Source of the DNA: Candidatus Hydrogenedentota bacterium
GTDB lineage: Bacteria > Hydrogenedentota > Hydrogenedentia > Hydrogenedentales > JAEUWI01
Assembly (NCBI GenBank): GCA_019637335.1
Contig: JAHBVV010000007.1
Span: 1 to 64,000 of the forward strand
DNA length: 64,000 bases
Reading direction: 5' to 3'
Within the stretch, counting starts at the first letter, position 1. Each line of letters opens with the position of its first letter. The notes under the pieces are model-generated. The model worked only from the letters and a program-made list of their open reading frames with translations, had not been told where the DNA came from and searched no databases. The position numbers were made by a program, and so were the translations under genes. Below, one piece after another: positions 1-8,517 of this stretch.

Positions 1-418
1 GCCGCGTAAGCGCCCCAAACCACCCCCAAATCGCGGGTGCCGCCAGGGGGACTGGCTCCCGCGACAAAAACCACCCCAACCGCGAATGCGCCCCAAACCA
101 CCCCAAAATCGCGGGTGCCGCCAGGGGGACTGGCTCCCGCGACAAAAACCACCCCAGCCGCGTAGGCGCCCCAAACCACCCCAAAATCGCGGGTGCCTGT
201 ACCCGCAGAAAAACGCCCCCCGCGCCACGCGCACCCGCCCCCAGGGACTGCGGCGCCCCATCACCTCAGGTACAAGCAGCCCCCACGCGACCCAAAGCGA
301 GCCCAACCAACCCACAACACCGCCAACCGGCGCGGCTGTCCCGTCGCCGACCAGCCAACCAGCGCCCCAGCCGCGCAAGCGCCCCAAACCACCCCAAAAT
401 CACGAACGCCTGTACCCG
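1..418. repeat. 78-bp tandem repeat with palindromic core
   Basis: This stretch holds no convincing gene. A 78-bp unit repeats, with cores starting at 32, 110 and 188 and a diverged partial copy near 377-418. The core at 32-63 and 110-141 is an imperfect palindrome (arms CGCGGGTGCC and CTGGCTCCCGCG around a GGGGGA loop). The C-rich sequence gives open proline-rich frames on the plus strand that look non-coding. It lies downstream of the decaheme gene and may be a REP-like mobile or structural repeat. Confidence 0.75.
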
Positions 419-545
419 CCCCCTACTCCCCCTACTCCCCCTACTCCCCCTACTCCCCCTACTCCCCCTACTCCACCGCCTCTTCCTCCACCGTCTCTTC
501 CTCCACCGTCTCTTCCTCCACCGTCTCTTCCTCCACCGTCTCTTC
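419..545. repeat. 9-bp and 15-bp minisatellites at the end of the decaheme gene
   Basis: A 9-bp unit (CTACTCCCC) repeats about six times at 419-473. A 15-bp unit (CTCTTCCTCCACCGT on the plus strand) repeats about four times at 480-545. The stop of the decaheme cytochrome gene falls inside the 9-bp array, and the 15-bp array encodes its acidic VEEET repeats. Slippage here would alter the length of the protein tail. Confidence 0.8.
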
Positions 546-3398
546 CACCCCCGCATCCTCCACCTCAGGCGCCGGAGCCGCGATCAATGCCGAGAGCGAC
601 GCTATCCCAGCCGTTCGATTGCTGTGATCCACGTGGTAGTTGTGGCAGATCAGGCAGCTGTCGCCCGCCTTCCCCGGCACATGGCACCGCGCGCAATCTT
701 CCCGGGCTACCGGCTCGAAATTGCTGGTAAACGCAAACTCCCCGGACGTATGCCGCCAGTTGGAGAAGTTCACGCCAATTTCCAGGCCGCCTTTTTCGGC
801 CTTGAAGCTGTCCAGATACGCCATGGCGGGCGCCGTCGGCGTATCAGGCGCCGCGGCGGTATCGCCCGCAGGCTCCTCAGGCGCCGGTTCCGGTTCCGCC
901 CCGGACTCAACCGCGCCTTCCTCTTCCGCCGAGGCGGCCAGCGCCACGTGCAGCCGCGCGCGGCTGTCCTCGATCCACGGGGCGCGGTGGCACTGCGCGC
1001 AATCCATCAGTTTCAGGTGCGGCGTGTGGTTAAACTTGGTAAACTCGCGCTGTTCCGGGCGGCCCTTCCAGTTCACCAGCACCGCCTTCCCACCGCTCAA
1101 ATCCCGCTCGGCGTCGACGGTGTGGCACTTCATGCACGCGCCCACCCCCAGGCCCTGCCGGCGTCCGCTGAGTTCGTCGAAGATCATCGCCGCCGCCCGG
1201 TTCGTCCCGTAACGCGCCGCCGCATAGTCCAGCCACGCCGTCAGGAACGGATCCGCATGGCCCGTGGGCCGGTAATAAAGGGAGGACGGCGTGCGCAGCG
1301 TCCAACGGCCGCCGGACAAGTCAATCGACGCCTCCATCCAATCCTTCACCGAAGACAGATCCCGGAGCCACGCGGAAAACGTCGCCACGGCGTCCGGATC
1401 GGATGGCTCGGCGTCGCTGGCGTCCCCTTCGGTGGAATCCGCCTCCGGTGCCGTTTCCTCCGCATCCGCCCCTTCCTCCGCCTCCGCCGATTCGTCGCCT
1501 CCGCCTGATCGGCCCGCGCCGGCGGCGCCATCGATCAGCGCGCGCCACGAATCGCCGCCAATCTCCTCGCCGCTCCCGGTATCCCGCCAATCCTCGCCAT
1601 CCACCGCGATGTGTTTCTCGAACCAGTCCTTGAAGTCCCGGAAGGCGGCGAAGAACGCGGGCGCCGGGGCACCGGCGGCGTCCTCATCGAGCGCCGCAAA
1701 TTCGGGCAGCCCGGACAACAGCACGTTCCAGGCGCCCGGGTCGGCGCGGTAGCCACTTTCAAGCGCCAGCCAACCGCCCATCTCGACGATGTCCTTACGC
1801 GCCGCCTCGTCCGCGATATCCGCGACGGTCGCGCCCGGCTTGGGGAAACCAAACATGGCGTCGAAGCGGCTCGCCTCCGGCATGTCACCTTCGACCTTCG
1901 CGAGCAACGCCCGCGCGGTCTCGCGCAACCCGCCGCTGTCGCGGTCCATGGCCCCGCCGTAGACCGTTTGAACGCCCGTGAACAGGCGCCCCGCGACCGC
2001 CGGATCCTCGTCGAATACAATCCCGCTCAGGTCGCCGTTGAACTCGTCGAGCAGGGCCAAATCCCGGCCGAACTGATCCATCGCGCCGGGATCGTCCGCA
2101 TGGAGCGCGGAGAGGAGCAGCAGCATGAACGGGGAAACGGGCTTGTCCGCCGTGCGCGGGATCCCGGTCATGCCGGTCTCTTCCTCCACAATATCGTAGG
2201 CGTCGAACTCGATCGACGGAAACGCGAATACCGGAATCCAGGACGATCGCCCCGCGACGATGTTGCTGTTGTGGCACGCCGCGCACATCTCCTCGTAGGG
2301 CCGCAGGGACGTGACCGAGGCGCCGGGCGCTATGTCGTGGCAGGACCGGCAGTCCCCCGGCGCGTGCGCCCGGATTTCTTCGCGCTGGAAATAGTCGCGC
2401 TCGTGGGATGCGTGGTCGTAGATGATGCGCGTGCGGCGCCGGTACGGGTAGTCGTAGCCCTTCGCCGAGGCCACGGTGGAGAACTCCGGGTGGCCGCCGG
2501 CGAAATGGTCGAATTGCTTGACGTGGCACGTCTGGCATTGCTGGCTGTCGAGGAACTTCAGGTCAAATTCCGCGCCGTGATGCTCCCGGTGGCAGGCCGC
2601 GCAGGCCATCTCCCCGCCCGCGCCGGTCTTCACGCCGGGCGAAAGCGACGCCAGCGCGAGCGAAAGGGAACGGCGCGCTTTGAACGGCTCCGCCGACGCG
2701 TCCTCCGTGTGCGACGCCAGCCCATCCGGCGGAAGCGCGTGCGCGAACAGCGCCGTCTCCCCCAGGTCTTCCGTGTGGCATTCGAGACACTGCTGGCTCT
2801 GTGGCGCCCCGACGCCCCCACCGAACGCGGCCTGCACCAGGGTCGCCAGCCCGCCCTCGGCCTTGGCGTGGCAGATATGGCACCCCTCGGCGCCCGATTC
2901 CCGGGTTCTGGCGGACGCGTGCGATGCGGCGTGCTCCATTTCCTCCAGCGCGCCCATCGACGCGCCCTGGTGCGCCGCGGTAAGCGGGCCGGGCGAAAAG
3001 AGCTGGTCCCGCCAGGGGCTGCCGGCCACAAAAAGCACAACGCCGGCGAATGCGGCGCAAATAACGACGCTGACCCGCCCGCGCAACGCCCGAAGGCTGC
3101 GCCGCGGCGTGCAGTGAACCCTTCGGCAGCATACGCCCACGCCATTGACCACGTGCGGCCCGAAATCGGGCGACGCCTGCGTTGGGTCGTCGCACGGCCC
3201 GCCATACTGGTCCGGCCGCGTGCACACCCAGCGATCGCCGACGCGCGCGGGCGCGCACTCGAATCCGTGGTTGCACTTGCCGCCGCGCGTGGGCCCTTTC
3301 GGGCAGGGGCGCCCCTCGGCGGCGAGGCCACAGACCCAGTTTTCGTTGGGCCGGATGTAGGGCCGCTTGTAAATGTCCTTGTCGTGCGTGCCCGCCAT
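468..3398 (-). CDS. membrane-anchored decaheme c-type cytochrome with Cys-rich N-terminus
   Basis: A 976-residue protein with ten CxxCH heme-binding motifs (CHICH, CLECH, CAACH, CQTCH, CRSCH, CAACH, CMKCH, CAQCH, CARCH, CLICH) spread over the part after a transmembrane segment at about residues 109-126. The first 100 residues hold nine cysteines (residues 23, 32, 42, 48, 59, 69, 90, 91, 96) in no heme motif, presumably in the cytoplasm and perhaps metal-binding. A long acidic Ala/Glu linker lies mid-protein and the tail is a VEEET repeat. The ATG at 3398 overlaps the upstream stop (TAATG), so translation is probably coupled. It is the last gene of the cytochrome cluster and likely carries electrons in the periplasm. 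Closest named family is unclear. Confidence 0.85.
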   Translation of the reverse strand: MAGTHDKDIYKRPYIRPNENWVCGLAAEGRPCPKGPTRGGKCNHGFECAPARVGDRWVCTRPDQYGGPCDDPTQASPDFGPHVVNGVGVCCRRVHCTPRRSLRALRGRVSVVICAAFAGVVLFVAGSPWRDQLFSPGPLTAAHQGASMGALEEMEHAASHASARTRESGAEGCHICHAKAEGGLATLVQAAFGGGVGAPQSQQCLECHTEDLGETALFAHALPPDGLASHTEDASAEPFKARRSLSLALASLSPGVKTGAGGEMACAACHREHHGAEFDLKFLDSQQCQTCHVKQFDHFAGGHPEFSTVASAKGYDYPYRRRTRIIYDHASHERDYFQREEIRAHAPGDCRSCHDIAPGASVTSLRPYEEMCAACHNSNIVAGRSSWIPVFAFPSIEFDAYDIVEEETGMTGIPRTADKPVSPFMLLLLSALHADDPGAMDQFGRDLALLDEFNGDLSGIVFDEDPAVAGRLFTGVQTVYGGAMDRDSGGLRETARALLAKVEGDMPEASRFDAMFGFPKPGATVADIADEAARKDIVEMGGWLALESGYRADPGAWNVLLSGLPEFAALDEDAAGAPAPAFFAAFRDFKDWFEKHIAVDGEDWRDTGSGEEIGGDSWRALIDGAAGAGRSGGGDESAEAEEGADAEETAPEADSTEGDASDAEPSDPDAVATFSAWLRDLSSVKDWMEASIDLSGGRWTLRTPSSLYYRPTGHADPFLTAWLDYAAARYGTNRAAAMIFDELSGRRQGLGVGACMKCHTVDAERDLSGGKAVLVNWKGRPEQREFTKFNHTPHLKLMDCAQCHRAPWIEDSRARLHVALAASAEEEGAVESGAEPEPAPEEPAGDTAAAPDTPTAPAMAYLDSFKAEKGGLEIGVNFSNWRHTSGEFAFTSNFEPVAREDCARCHVPGKAGDSCLICHNYHVDHSNRTAGIASLSALIAAPAPEVEDAGVEETVEEETVEEETVEEETVEEEAVE

Positions 3399-4222
3399 TA
3401 CAGGGCCCTCCCCGCGTAGGCGTGCGCGAGCCAGACGTGAACGATGGCGAGCACGAACAACCCGTTGGTCAGGGGGATATGCACGAAGAGCCACGTCTTC
3501 AGGGCCAGCTGCAGGGCATACTGGTAATCCAGGCGGTCCTTCTCGCGCACGTACTCGGCGATGCGCTGCAAAATGGCCTTTTCCTCGTCGTTCAGGTAGC
3601 GGTACTGGTCTTCGATTTCCGCGAGCATCCGGTTGAGCGGCGGGGCAATCTCAAACAGGTGCCGCAGCGTGTAGCGGGGACCCGTGAAGAAGTCGCGAAG
3701 GCGCGCGGTGTAGAAGTTGACAATGGTGCTCGACCGGGTCTCGGCGACCGATCCCTCGGCGAGCATCTCCACCGCGGTCCGGATCTTGCGCCGGTGTTCC
3801 GGCAGGCGCTCAAACACCACCTCCCCGCCCCGCGCGGTCAGGCGGCGCGGGAGAATGCGGGAGATGGCGAGGCCGGCGAAACCGCTGATGAGCACGATGA
3901 AGTAGAGGGCGGCCAGCGAACGCTCCAGGGCGCCGGTGGGGATCTCAAAGCCCGCATGAAAAAGATAGGGCACAATGGTGAACGCGCCGATATAGATGTG
4001 GGCCTGGAGCCAGAACCGGCTCGGCCCCAGCGGCGGCACGGGAAACTTCTTGCGCACATTGTACAGCGCCAGAAACACCATCACGCCGAGAAAGAACCAC
4101 CCGGAAAGCATGCCCGGATTGCGGAGGGTCACGCGGTAACCGTCGAAGAAAATAAGAAAGACCGCAGCCGCCGCCAGCAATAGGGCGAGCGCCGTCAGTC
4201 GTCTGCGGGCGTAATACTTCAC
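3398..4222 (-). CDS. polytopic membrane protein, putative b-type cytochrome subunit
   Basis: A 274-residue protein starting at GTG 4222, which overlaps the upstream stop as GTGA. Hydrophobic segments fall near residues 8-24, 38-58, 75-95 and 100-122, with a further one near the C-terminus. Histidines sit in or beside the helices (HIYIGAFTIVPYLFHAGF, and HIPLTNG and HVWLAHAYAG near the end), as expected for ligands of b-type heme, but I cannot assign a family. A charged soluble stretch of about 110 residues separates the helical parts. Between a four-cluster ferredoxin and a decaheme cytochrome, it is best read as the membrane module passing electrons between them. The heme is inferred. Confidence 0.75.
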   Translation of the reverse strand: MKYYARRRLTALALLLAAAAVFLIFFDGYRVTLRNPGMLSGWFFLGVMVFLALYNVRKKFPVPPLGPSRFWLQAHIYIGAFTIVPYLFHAGFEIPTGALERSLAALYFIVLISGFAGLAISRILPRRLTARGGEVVFERLPEHRRKIRTAVEMLAEGSVAETRSSTIVNFYTARLRDFFTGPRYTLRHLFEIAPPLNRMLAEIEDQYRYLNDEEKAILQRIAEYVREKDRLDYQYALQLALKTWLFVHIPLTNGLFVLAIVHVWLAHAYAGRAL

Positions 4223-6024
4223 CGTTTCAAAAACCTGGCCAGTTCGTCCACGTTCTGCATGTTCACGCGTTGCAGGGCATCGTGGGGGCACGCCCGAACG
4301 CACGCCGGGCCGCCGGTATGGTCTACACAGAAATCACACTTCGTCGCCTTGTAGATCGGCGCGCCCGCCGCCTCGCCCGACGTCGCGATACGGAATTCGC
4401 CGCGCCGGTTCCGCACCGTGATCATGCGGATGGCGTCGTAGGGGCAATTGCTGAAGCACGTCGCGCAGCCGATGCAGGTGTCTTCGTTGATGACCACCTG
4501 CCCTTCGAGGCTCTCGCGGGAAATCGCGCCCGTGGGGCACCCGATCATACACACCGGGTCGGCGCAATGCATGCACGAATTGGCAACCATGATGTTGCCG
4601 TGGATCGGGCCATGGCGCACGAAACGCGGATTGTTGTCGTGCGCGGCGGCGCACCCGCGAACGCAGTCGTCGCACCGCGTGCAGCGATCCAAATTGATCA
4701 GCATGGTGCGCGTGCCGTTCAGCACCCGGTTCTCCGCCAGAAACTCGAAGAGTCCCGCGCCGATGTCGTCCCGGAGCGTGCTATCCACCTCGGTATTGCC
4801 CGTCCGGATATCCTTGCTGCGGTAGCGCGGGAAATTCGGCTGCTCCTTGAGGAGCACGGGCAGCACATACTTCTCCACGAGATGGGTCGGAATCGTCAGG
4901 ATGTGGGCGTAGCCGATAGCGCGCAGGCTGTGCTGAAACGGGATCGGGTGGTTCGGGTGCTGCCAGTTGTAGAGCACCTCCTTGATCCCGAAGACCTGCC
5001 CGCTCGCCAGGTAGTTCAACGTGCGGTGCCCGTGTCCGTAGCGTTTGCTCTCGCGCGCGAAGCCCGCCCGAACCACATGCACGCCGTTGGGATAATCGCC
5101 CTCCTGGACGATAATCTCCTCCTGCTCGATGACGTGCGTCTTCTCTTCGGCGCTCAGCCCGATATACTCCGACGACCACTCGTCGTATTTGCCGTAGGTG
5201 GTGAACTGCACCTGGTCGAGGACATCATCCGGCAGGTTGTTAAAATGCGGGATCGCCTCCAGCGCGCCCTTGAGAGAGCGCTTGCGATACATATCGTCAA
5301 TGTGCCGCGCGATGCCTTCATCCGCTTCCATAAGATCGCGCAGGCCCTGCCAGCGAATCTCCAGCAGGCGGGTCTCGGCGGACGCCACGATCGAGAGCTC
5401 CCGGGGCATGCGGTAGATGGCGCCGATCTCGCCAAAGAAGGCGCCGGGCCGCAACGGGGCCGTCTGGTACTGGGCCGGGTCAAGCACCGCGGCCAGCTCC
5501 TTCGCGTCCAGCACGACGCCCTGCTCGTCGAGGGATCTGGCCTTGGGGTTCGGCGCCCGGTACTCGGCGGGCGGCGGAAAAAGCATGTCGCGGACGCGCC
5601 GCCCGAAGGACCGCACCACCCCCACATGGACCCGTTCCCGGTGCCCGAGCAGGGCCGCGGGCAGGTCCGGCTGCAGCACCGCGCGAAGCTCGCCTTCGAG
5701 CACAAAAAAGGCGGAGTTCCCGTAGTCATCCTTGCGGACCGCGAACTCGCCGGGACGGTACCGCCGGATCCGCGCGTCATTCTTCAGGATGCCGTGAATG
5801 GAGACGGGCACGCCGAACGAGACGAACTGCGGTTTGCGGGCCTCTTCGAGGTCCGCGCAGATCGATCGGAACGGATCGTAGCGCAGCACGCCCACGATAT
5901 CCGCATCGGACATTTCCCCGAAGGGGCGCGCCCATCGGGTAAGCCGCCGCTCCCCCGGAACGCCGGAGGGAGCGGCGGCTACGGCATCATCGAATGCGGA
6001 TGTTGCGCTTTCGGACTTCAGCAT
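4219..6024 (-). CDS. cyclic-nucleotide-binding-domain / four-cluster ferredoxin fusion
   Basis: A 601-residue soluble protein. The N-terminal two thirds contain two cNMP-binding-like modules (about 65-240 and 255-385; for example a FFGEIG element in the first and YLASGQVFG in the second). From about residue 440 there is an HybA/DmsB-like iron-sulfur part with four Cys groups (CTRCDDCVRGC, CMHCADPVCMIGC, CIGCATCFSNC, CDFC then CVRAC), enough for four [4Fe-4S] clusters. There is no signal peptide, so it is presumably cytoplasmic. Its stop overlaps the start of the membrane gene. Fusing a ligand-sensing domain to an electron-wire subunit suggests that electron flow is gated by a nucleotide or another small ligand; that is inference. 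Confidence 0.85.
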   Translation of the reverse strand: MLKSESATSAFDDAVAAAPSGVPGERRLTRWARPFGEMSDADIVGVLRYDPFRSICADLEEARKPQFVSFGVPVSIHGILKNDARIRRYRPGEFAVRKDDYGNSAFFVLEGELRAVLQPDLPAALLGHRERVHVGVVRSFGRRVRDMLFPPPAEYRAPNPKARSLDEQGVVLDAKELAAVLDPAQYQTAPLRPGAFFGEIGAIYRMPRELSIVASAETRLLEIRWQGLRDLMEADEGIARHIDDMYRKRSLKGALEAIPHFNNLPDDVLDQVQFTTYGKYDEWSSEYIGLSAEEKTHVIEQEEIIVQEGDYPNGVHVVRAGFARESKRYGHGHRTLNYLASGQVFGIKEVLYNWQHPNHPIPFQHSLRAIGYAHILTIPTHLVEKYVLPVLLKEQPNFPRYRSKDIRTGNTEVDSTLRDDIGAGLFEFLAENRVLNGTRTMLINLDRCTRCDDCVRGCAAAHDNNPRFVRHGPIHGNIMVANSCMHCADPVCMIGCPTGAISRESLEGQVVINEDTCIGCATCFSNCPYDAIRMITVRNRRGEFRIATSGEAAGAPIYKATKCDFCVDHTGGPACVRACPHDALQRVNMQNVDELARFLKR

Positions 6025-6046
6025 GCGCGCATCACTATCCCGCGGA

Positions 6047-7087
6047 TCACTTGTATACTTTGCCGCGGTATTCCGACGGGAGTTTCCCCGCGGCGGCGGT
6101 GATGGCGGAGCCGAAGCTGCCCTTGTCGGACTCGATGGTCTTGGCGACTCCGCGGATGGCGTTGGCGGCCTTCATGTACTCCGCTTCATTTCCCGTCGCC
6201 ACCTTAACCTTGCCGCCGTCCATGGGAACCTGGCTCAGGACCTTGTCCATCCCGCCGAGGCCCTTGAGATCGTCGTAGGCCTTCTGGGCGCGCTCGCCCA
6301 TCGCGGTGAGGTAGGTCCCCTCCTCGGTGGCCTTGGCCAGGCCGCGCAGCGCGAACTCGAGGTCCAGCGTCTTGCCGACCACGTAGAAGATCGCCTTGGT
6401 GTCCTTGCTGGTATCCTTGTTCTCGCCCTGTTCCTTGCGGAGCGCGGGATCGTCGTTCAGGAAATTGTGGCGGACTTCGCCGTGGCTCCACGCCACCAGC
6501 TCAAATTCGCTGCCGGCCGGGTGCAGCCCCTTGTTGACCAGGTCTTCGCGCGGAACGGTGTGGCACTGAAAGCAGTTCATCGCCAGCGTGTAGATGTCGT
6601 TGGTGAGGCGCATGCCCTCCGCCTCCGACTTCTTCAGGCGCTCCGCGCGGGTGGGAACGGCCTCGGCGTTCTGGTGGAGGTCCATCCAGCCCTTCGCGGG
6701 GCCGTGGCAGCGCTGGCAGGAGACGCCCATCACCGTGGACGCGCGGCCGCCGGGCTCCTTGGCCGACTGGGTATAGTGGCACTGCACGCACTCGTTGTTG
6801 CGCCGGATACTGCCGCTCATTCCGAGACGCTCCAGCACGGCCTGGGCCTCATCGCGCAGGTGCAGTTCGTCGTAGGTCTTCTTGTGGACCGACTCCGACC
6901 ACGCGTTTACCGCGTTCTCGTGGCACTGCGCGCACTGCGCGGCTTCGTCCTCGACGATTTTCGACGGTTCGTAGGTCAACACATCGTCGTTGGCAAGCGC
7001 GGGCGCGGCGCAAAGGGCCGCGGCGGCGGCGGCGGCGATGGCGCCGCTCCGCAGCGTCAACTGGAACCTGTTCAGCATTGCTTTCAT
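6047..7087 (-). CDS. tetraheme c-type cytochrome (c554-like)
   Basis: A 346-residue exported protein with a signal peptide (cleavage near residue 33, after ALA) and four CxxCH motifs (CAQCH, CVQCH, CQRCH, CFQCH). Spacing and the VMGVSCQRCHGPAKGW element resemble cytochrome c554 and related multiheme carriers. The C-terminal 130 residues are heme-free, helical and Lys-rich. ATG 7087 is preferred over the adjoining GTG 7090; a GGGAG lies about nine bases upstream. It sits 22 bp before the CNB/ferredoxin gene in the cytochrome cluster and likely works in the periplasm. Confidence 0.85.
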   Translation of the reverse strand: MKAMLNRFQLTLRSGAIAAAAAAALCAAPALANDDVLTYEPSKIVEDEAAQCAQCHENAVNAWSESVHKKTYDELHLRDEAQAVLERLGMSGSIRRNNECVQCHYTQSAKEPGGRASTVMGVSCQRCHGPAKGWMDLHQNAEAVPTRAERLKKSEAEGMRLTNDIYTLAMNCFQCHTVPREDLVNKGLHPAGSEFELVAWSHGEVRHNFLNDDPALRKEQGENKDTSKDTKAIFYVVGKTLDLEFALRGLAKATEEGTYLTAMGERAQKAYDDLKGLGGMDKVLSQVPMDGGKVKVATGNEAEYMKAANAIRGVAKTIESDKGSFGSAITAAAGKLPSEYRGKVYK

Positions 7088-7126
7088 CACTCTGTACTCC
7101 CGTGTTTCACCCGAGCCCGACCCGGC

Positions 7127-8425
7127 TCAGGCATCCAGTTCGATTGCGGTTCTGGGCGTGGCGATACAGGGCAGGCAAAAGCCTTCCTGCAACCCGCTGA
7201 AGGCCGGCTGCACACCCGCGTACGCCACTTCCCCGCTCTTGAGCGCGGTCAGGCAGCATCCGCACTTGCCCTGGCCGCACGCGTACTTGATCTTCTTCTC
7301 TTTGTACTTCGCCGACTTCGCCGCCGCGCGTATGCTCTTCTCGCCCTTCCACGTGATGGACTTCCCGCTGGCGCCGTACGTAATGCTCAGCGCCTGGCCC
7401 GCTGCCGCGGCGGCGGGCGCCGGCCCGGTGGGTTCGCTGAAGGCCTCCCAGTGGATCTTGTCTTTGGGCGCCCCCCACGCCATCAGATCGCGCTCCAGGC
7501 CGACCATCATCGGCTCCGGCCCGCAAATGTAGTACGCGTAGTTGTTCCCGGGAAGAACTTGCTTCAACAGCCCCGCATCCGCGCGCCCCTTGCGGTAAAC
7601 GATACCGCTTTCCATAACCGCGCCGTCTTCCACCCCGGCGGGCATCCCGGCGCTGAAGCATATCGTGACGCGCGCGTTCTGAAGGTGGCTTGCCGCGTAT
7701 TCAAAGTTGGGCAGCATGACGAGGTCGTCCGGATTCCGGACGCCGAAAAAAATCCAGACCTCGCGGTTGCTCTTGCGATCGATCAAAGTGTTGCACATCG
7801 ACAGGATCGGGGTGACGCCCACGCCGCCCGCCACAAGCACCACCGGCGACTCGTGATCGGGATCAAGATAGAAATCGCCACTGGGCGCCTGCACGTCGAT
7901 CAGGTCGCCTTCCTTCACCTGATCGTGCAGGAAACTGGAAACCAGGCCCGGGGGAACATCGGGCTGATCGGGCGGGGCCGGCACCTTGCGAACGCTGATC
8001 CGGTAGTAGCGCGGATTCGGGCTGTCCGACAGGGAGTAGCAGCGGGTCTCTTCGACAGTCTCGCCGGGGCTCTCGGGATCCGGGATATTGAAGCGGAACA
8101 TAAGAAACTGGCCCGGCTTGAATTCCGGCAGTTTCTTCCGGTCGTGCGGGTAGAAGTAGAACGAGCAGATATCCCCCGCCTTGTTCTCAATGACCTTCTT
8201 CCGGACTTCGAACTTGCGCCATCCCGTCCAGGAGAGCTTGCTGGTCTCGGCGCGGCCGAGCTGGGTCTCGGCGCGCTTTACGCGAAGCTGCCATTCCCGG
8301 AGCTCCAGAGCGCGCTGAACCTGCTGGGCGCGGGCGCGCTGGACCGTGCCATACACGAGCACGGGCACCTGCAACAGCAACCCCGCAAAGACCAGGAGGC
8401 CCAATGCCAGTGCGACCAGTTCCAA
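7127..8425 (-). CDS. membrane-anchored flavin reductase with C-terminal 2Fe-2S domain
   Basis: A 432-residue protein with one N-terminal membrane helix (about 1-25), a short coiled stretch, an FAD-binding barrel (RCYSLSDSP motif), an NAD(P)-binding fold (GGVGVTPILSM, YYICGPEPMM) and a C-terminal plant-type [2Fe-2S] ferredoxin domain (CGQGKCGCC, then a later Cys in GFCLPC). The order matches NqrF/Hcr-like ferredoxin reductases. It probably oxidises NAD(P)H and feeds electrons to the cluster. The start is TTG 8425 with a GGGAG about eight bases upstream. It lies 92 bp after the barrel gene. Confidence 0.88.
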   Translation of the reverse strand: MELVALALGLLVFAGLLLQVPVLVYGTVQRARAQQVQRALELREWQLRVKRAETQLGRAETSKLSWTGWRKFEVRKKVIENKAGDICSFYFYPHDRKKLPEFKPGQFLMFRFNIPDPESPGETVEETRCYSLSDSPNPRYYRISVRKVPAPPDQPDVPPGLVSSFLHDQVKEGDLIDVQAPSGDFYLDPDHESPVVLVAGGVGVTPILSMCNTLIDRKSNREVWIFFGVRNPDDLVMLPNFEYAASHLQNARVTICFSAGMPAGVEDGAVMESGIVYRKGRADAGLLKQVLPGNNYAYYICGPEPMMVGLERDLMAWGAPKDKIHWEAFSEPTGPAPAAAAAGQALSITYGASGKSITWKGEKSIRAAAKSAKYKEKKIKYACGQGKCGCCLTALKSGEVAYAGVQPAFSGLQEGFCLPCIATPRTAIELDA

Positions 8426-8517
8426 CCGTATTCTCCCTTCCGTGGTTTATGTGCGCGGCTTCCATTCCAGCCGCCCACATTCGCAACGCCCCCTCCCGCC
8501 CGGCGCGGGATTGAACC

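Noticed and set aside
1-418. Possible CRISPR array.
   Set aside because: The unit repeats as a whole 78-bp block with no variable spacers, and no cas genes are present.
86-730. Proline-rich frame over the left-edge repeats.
   Set aside because: It follows the 78-bp, 9-bp and 15-bp repeats and overlaps the decaheme gene; no ribosome site or domain.
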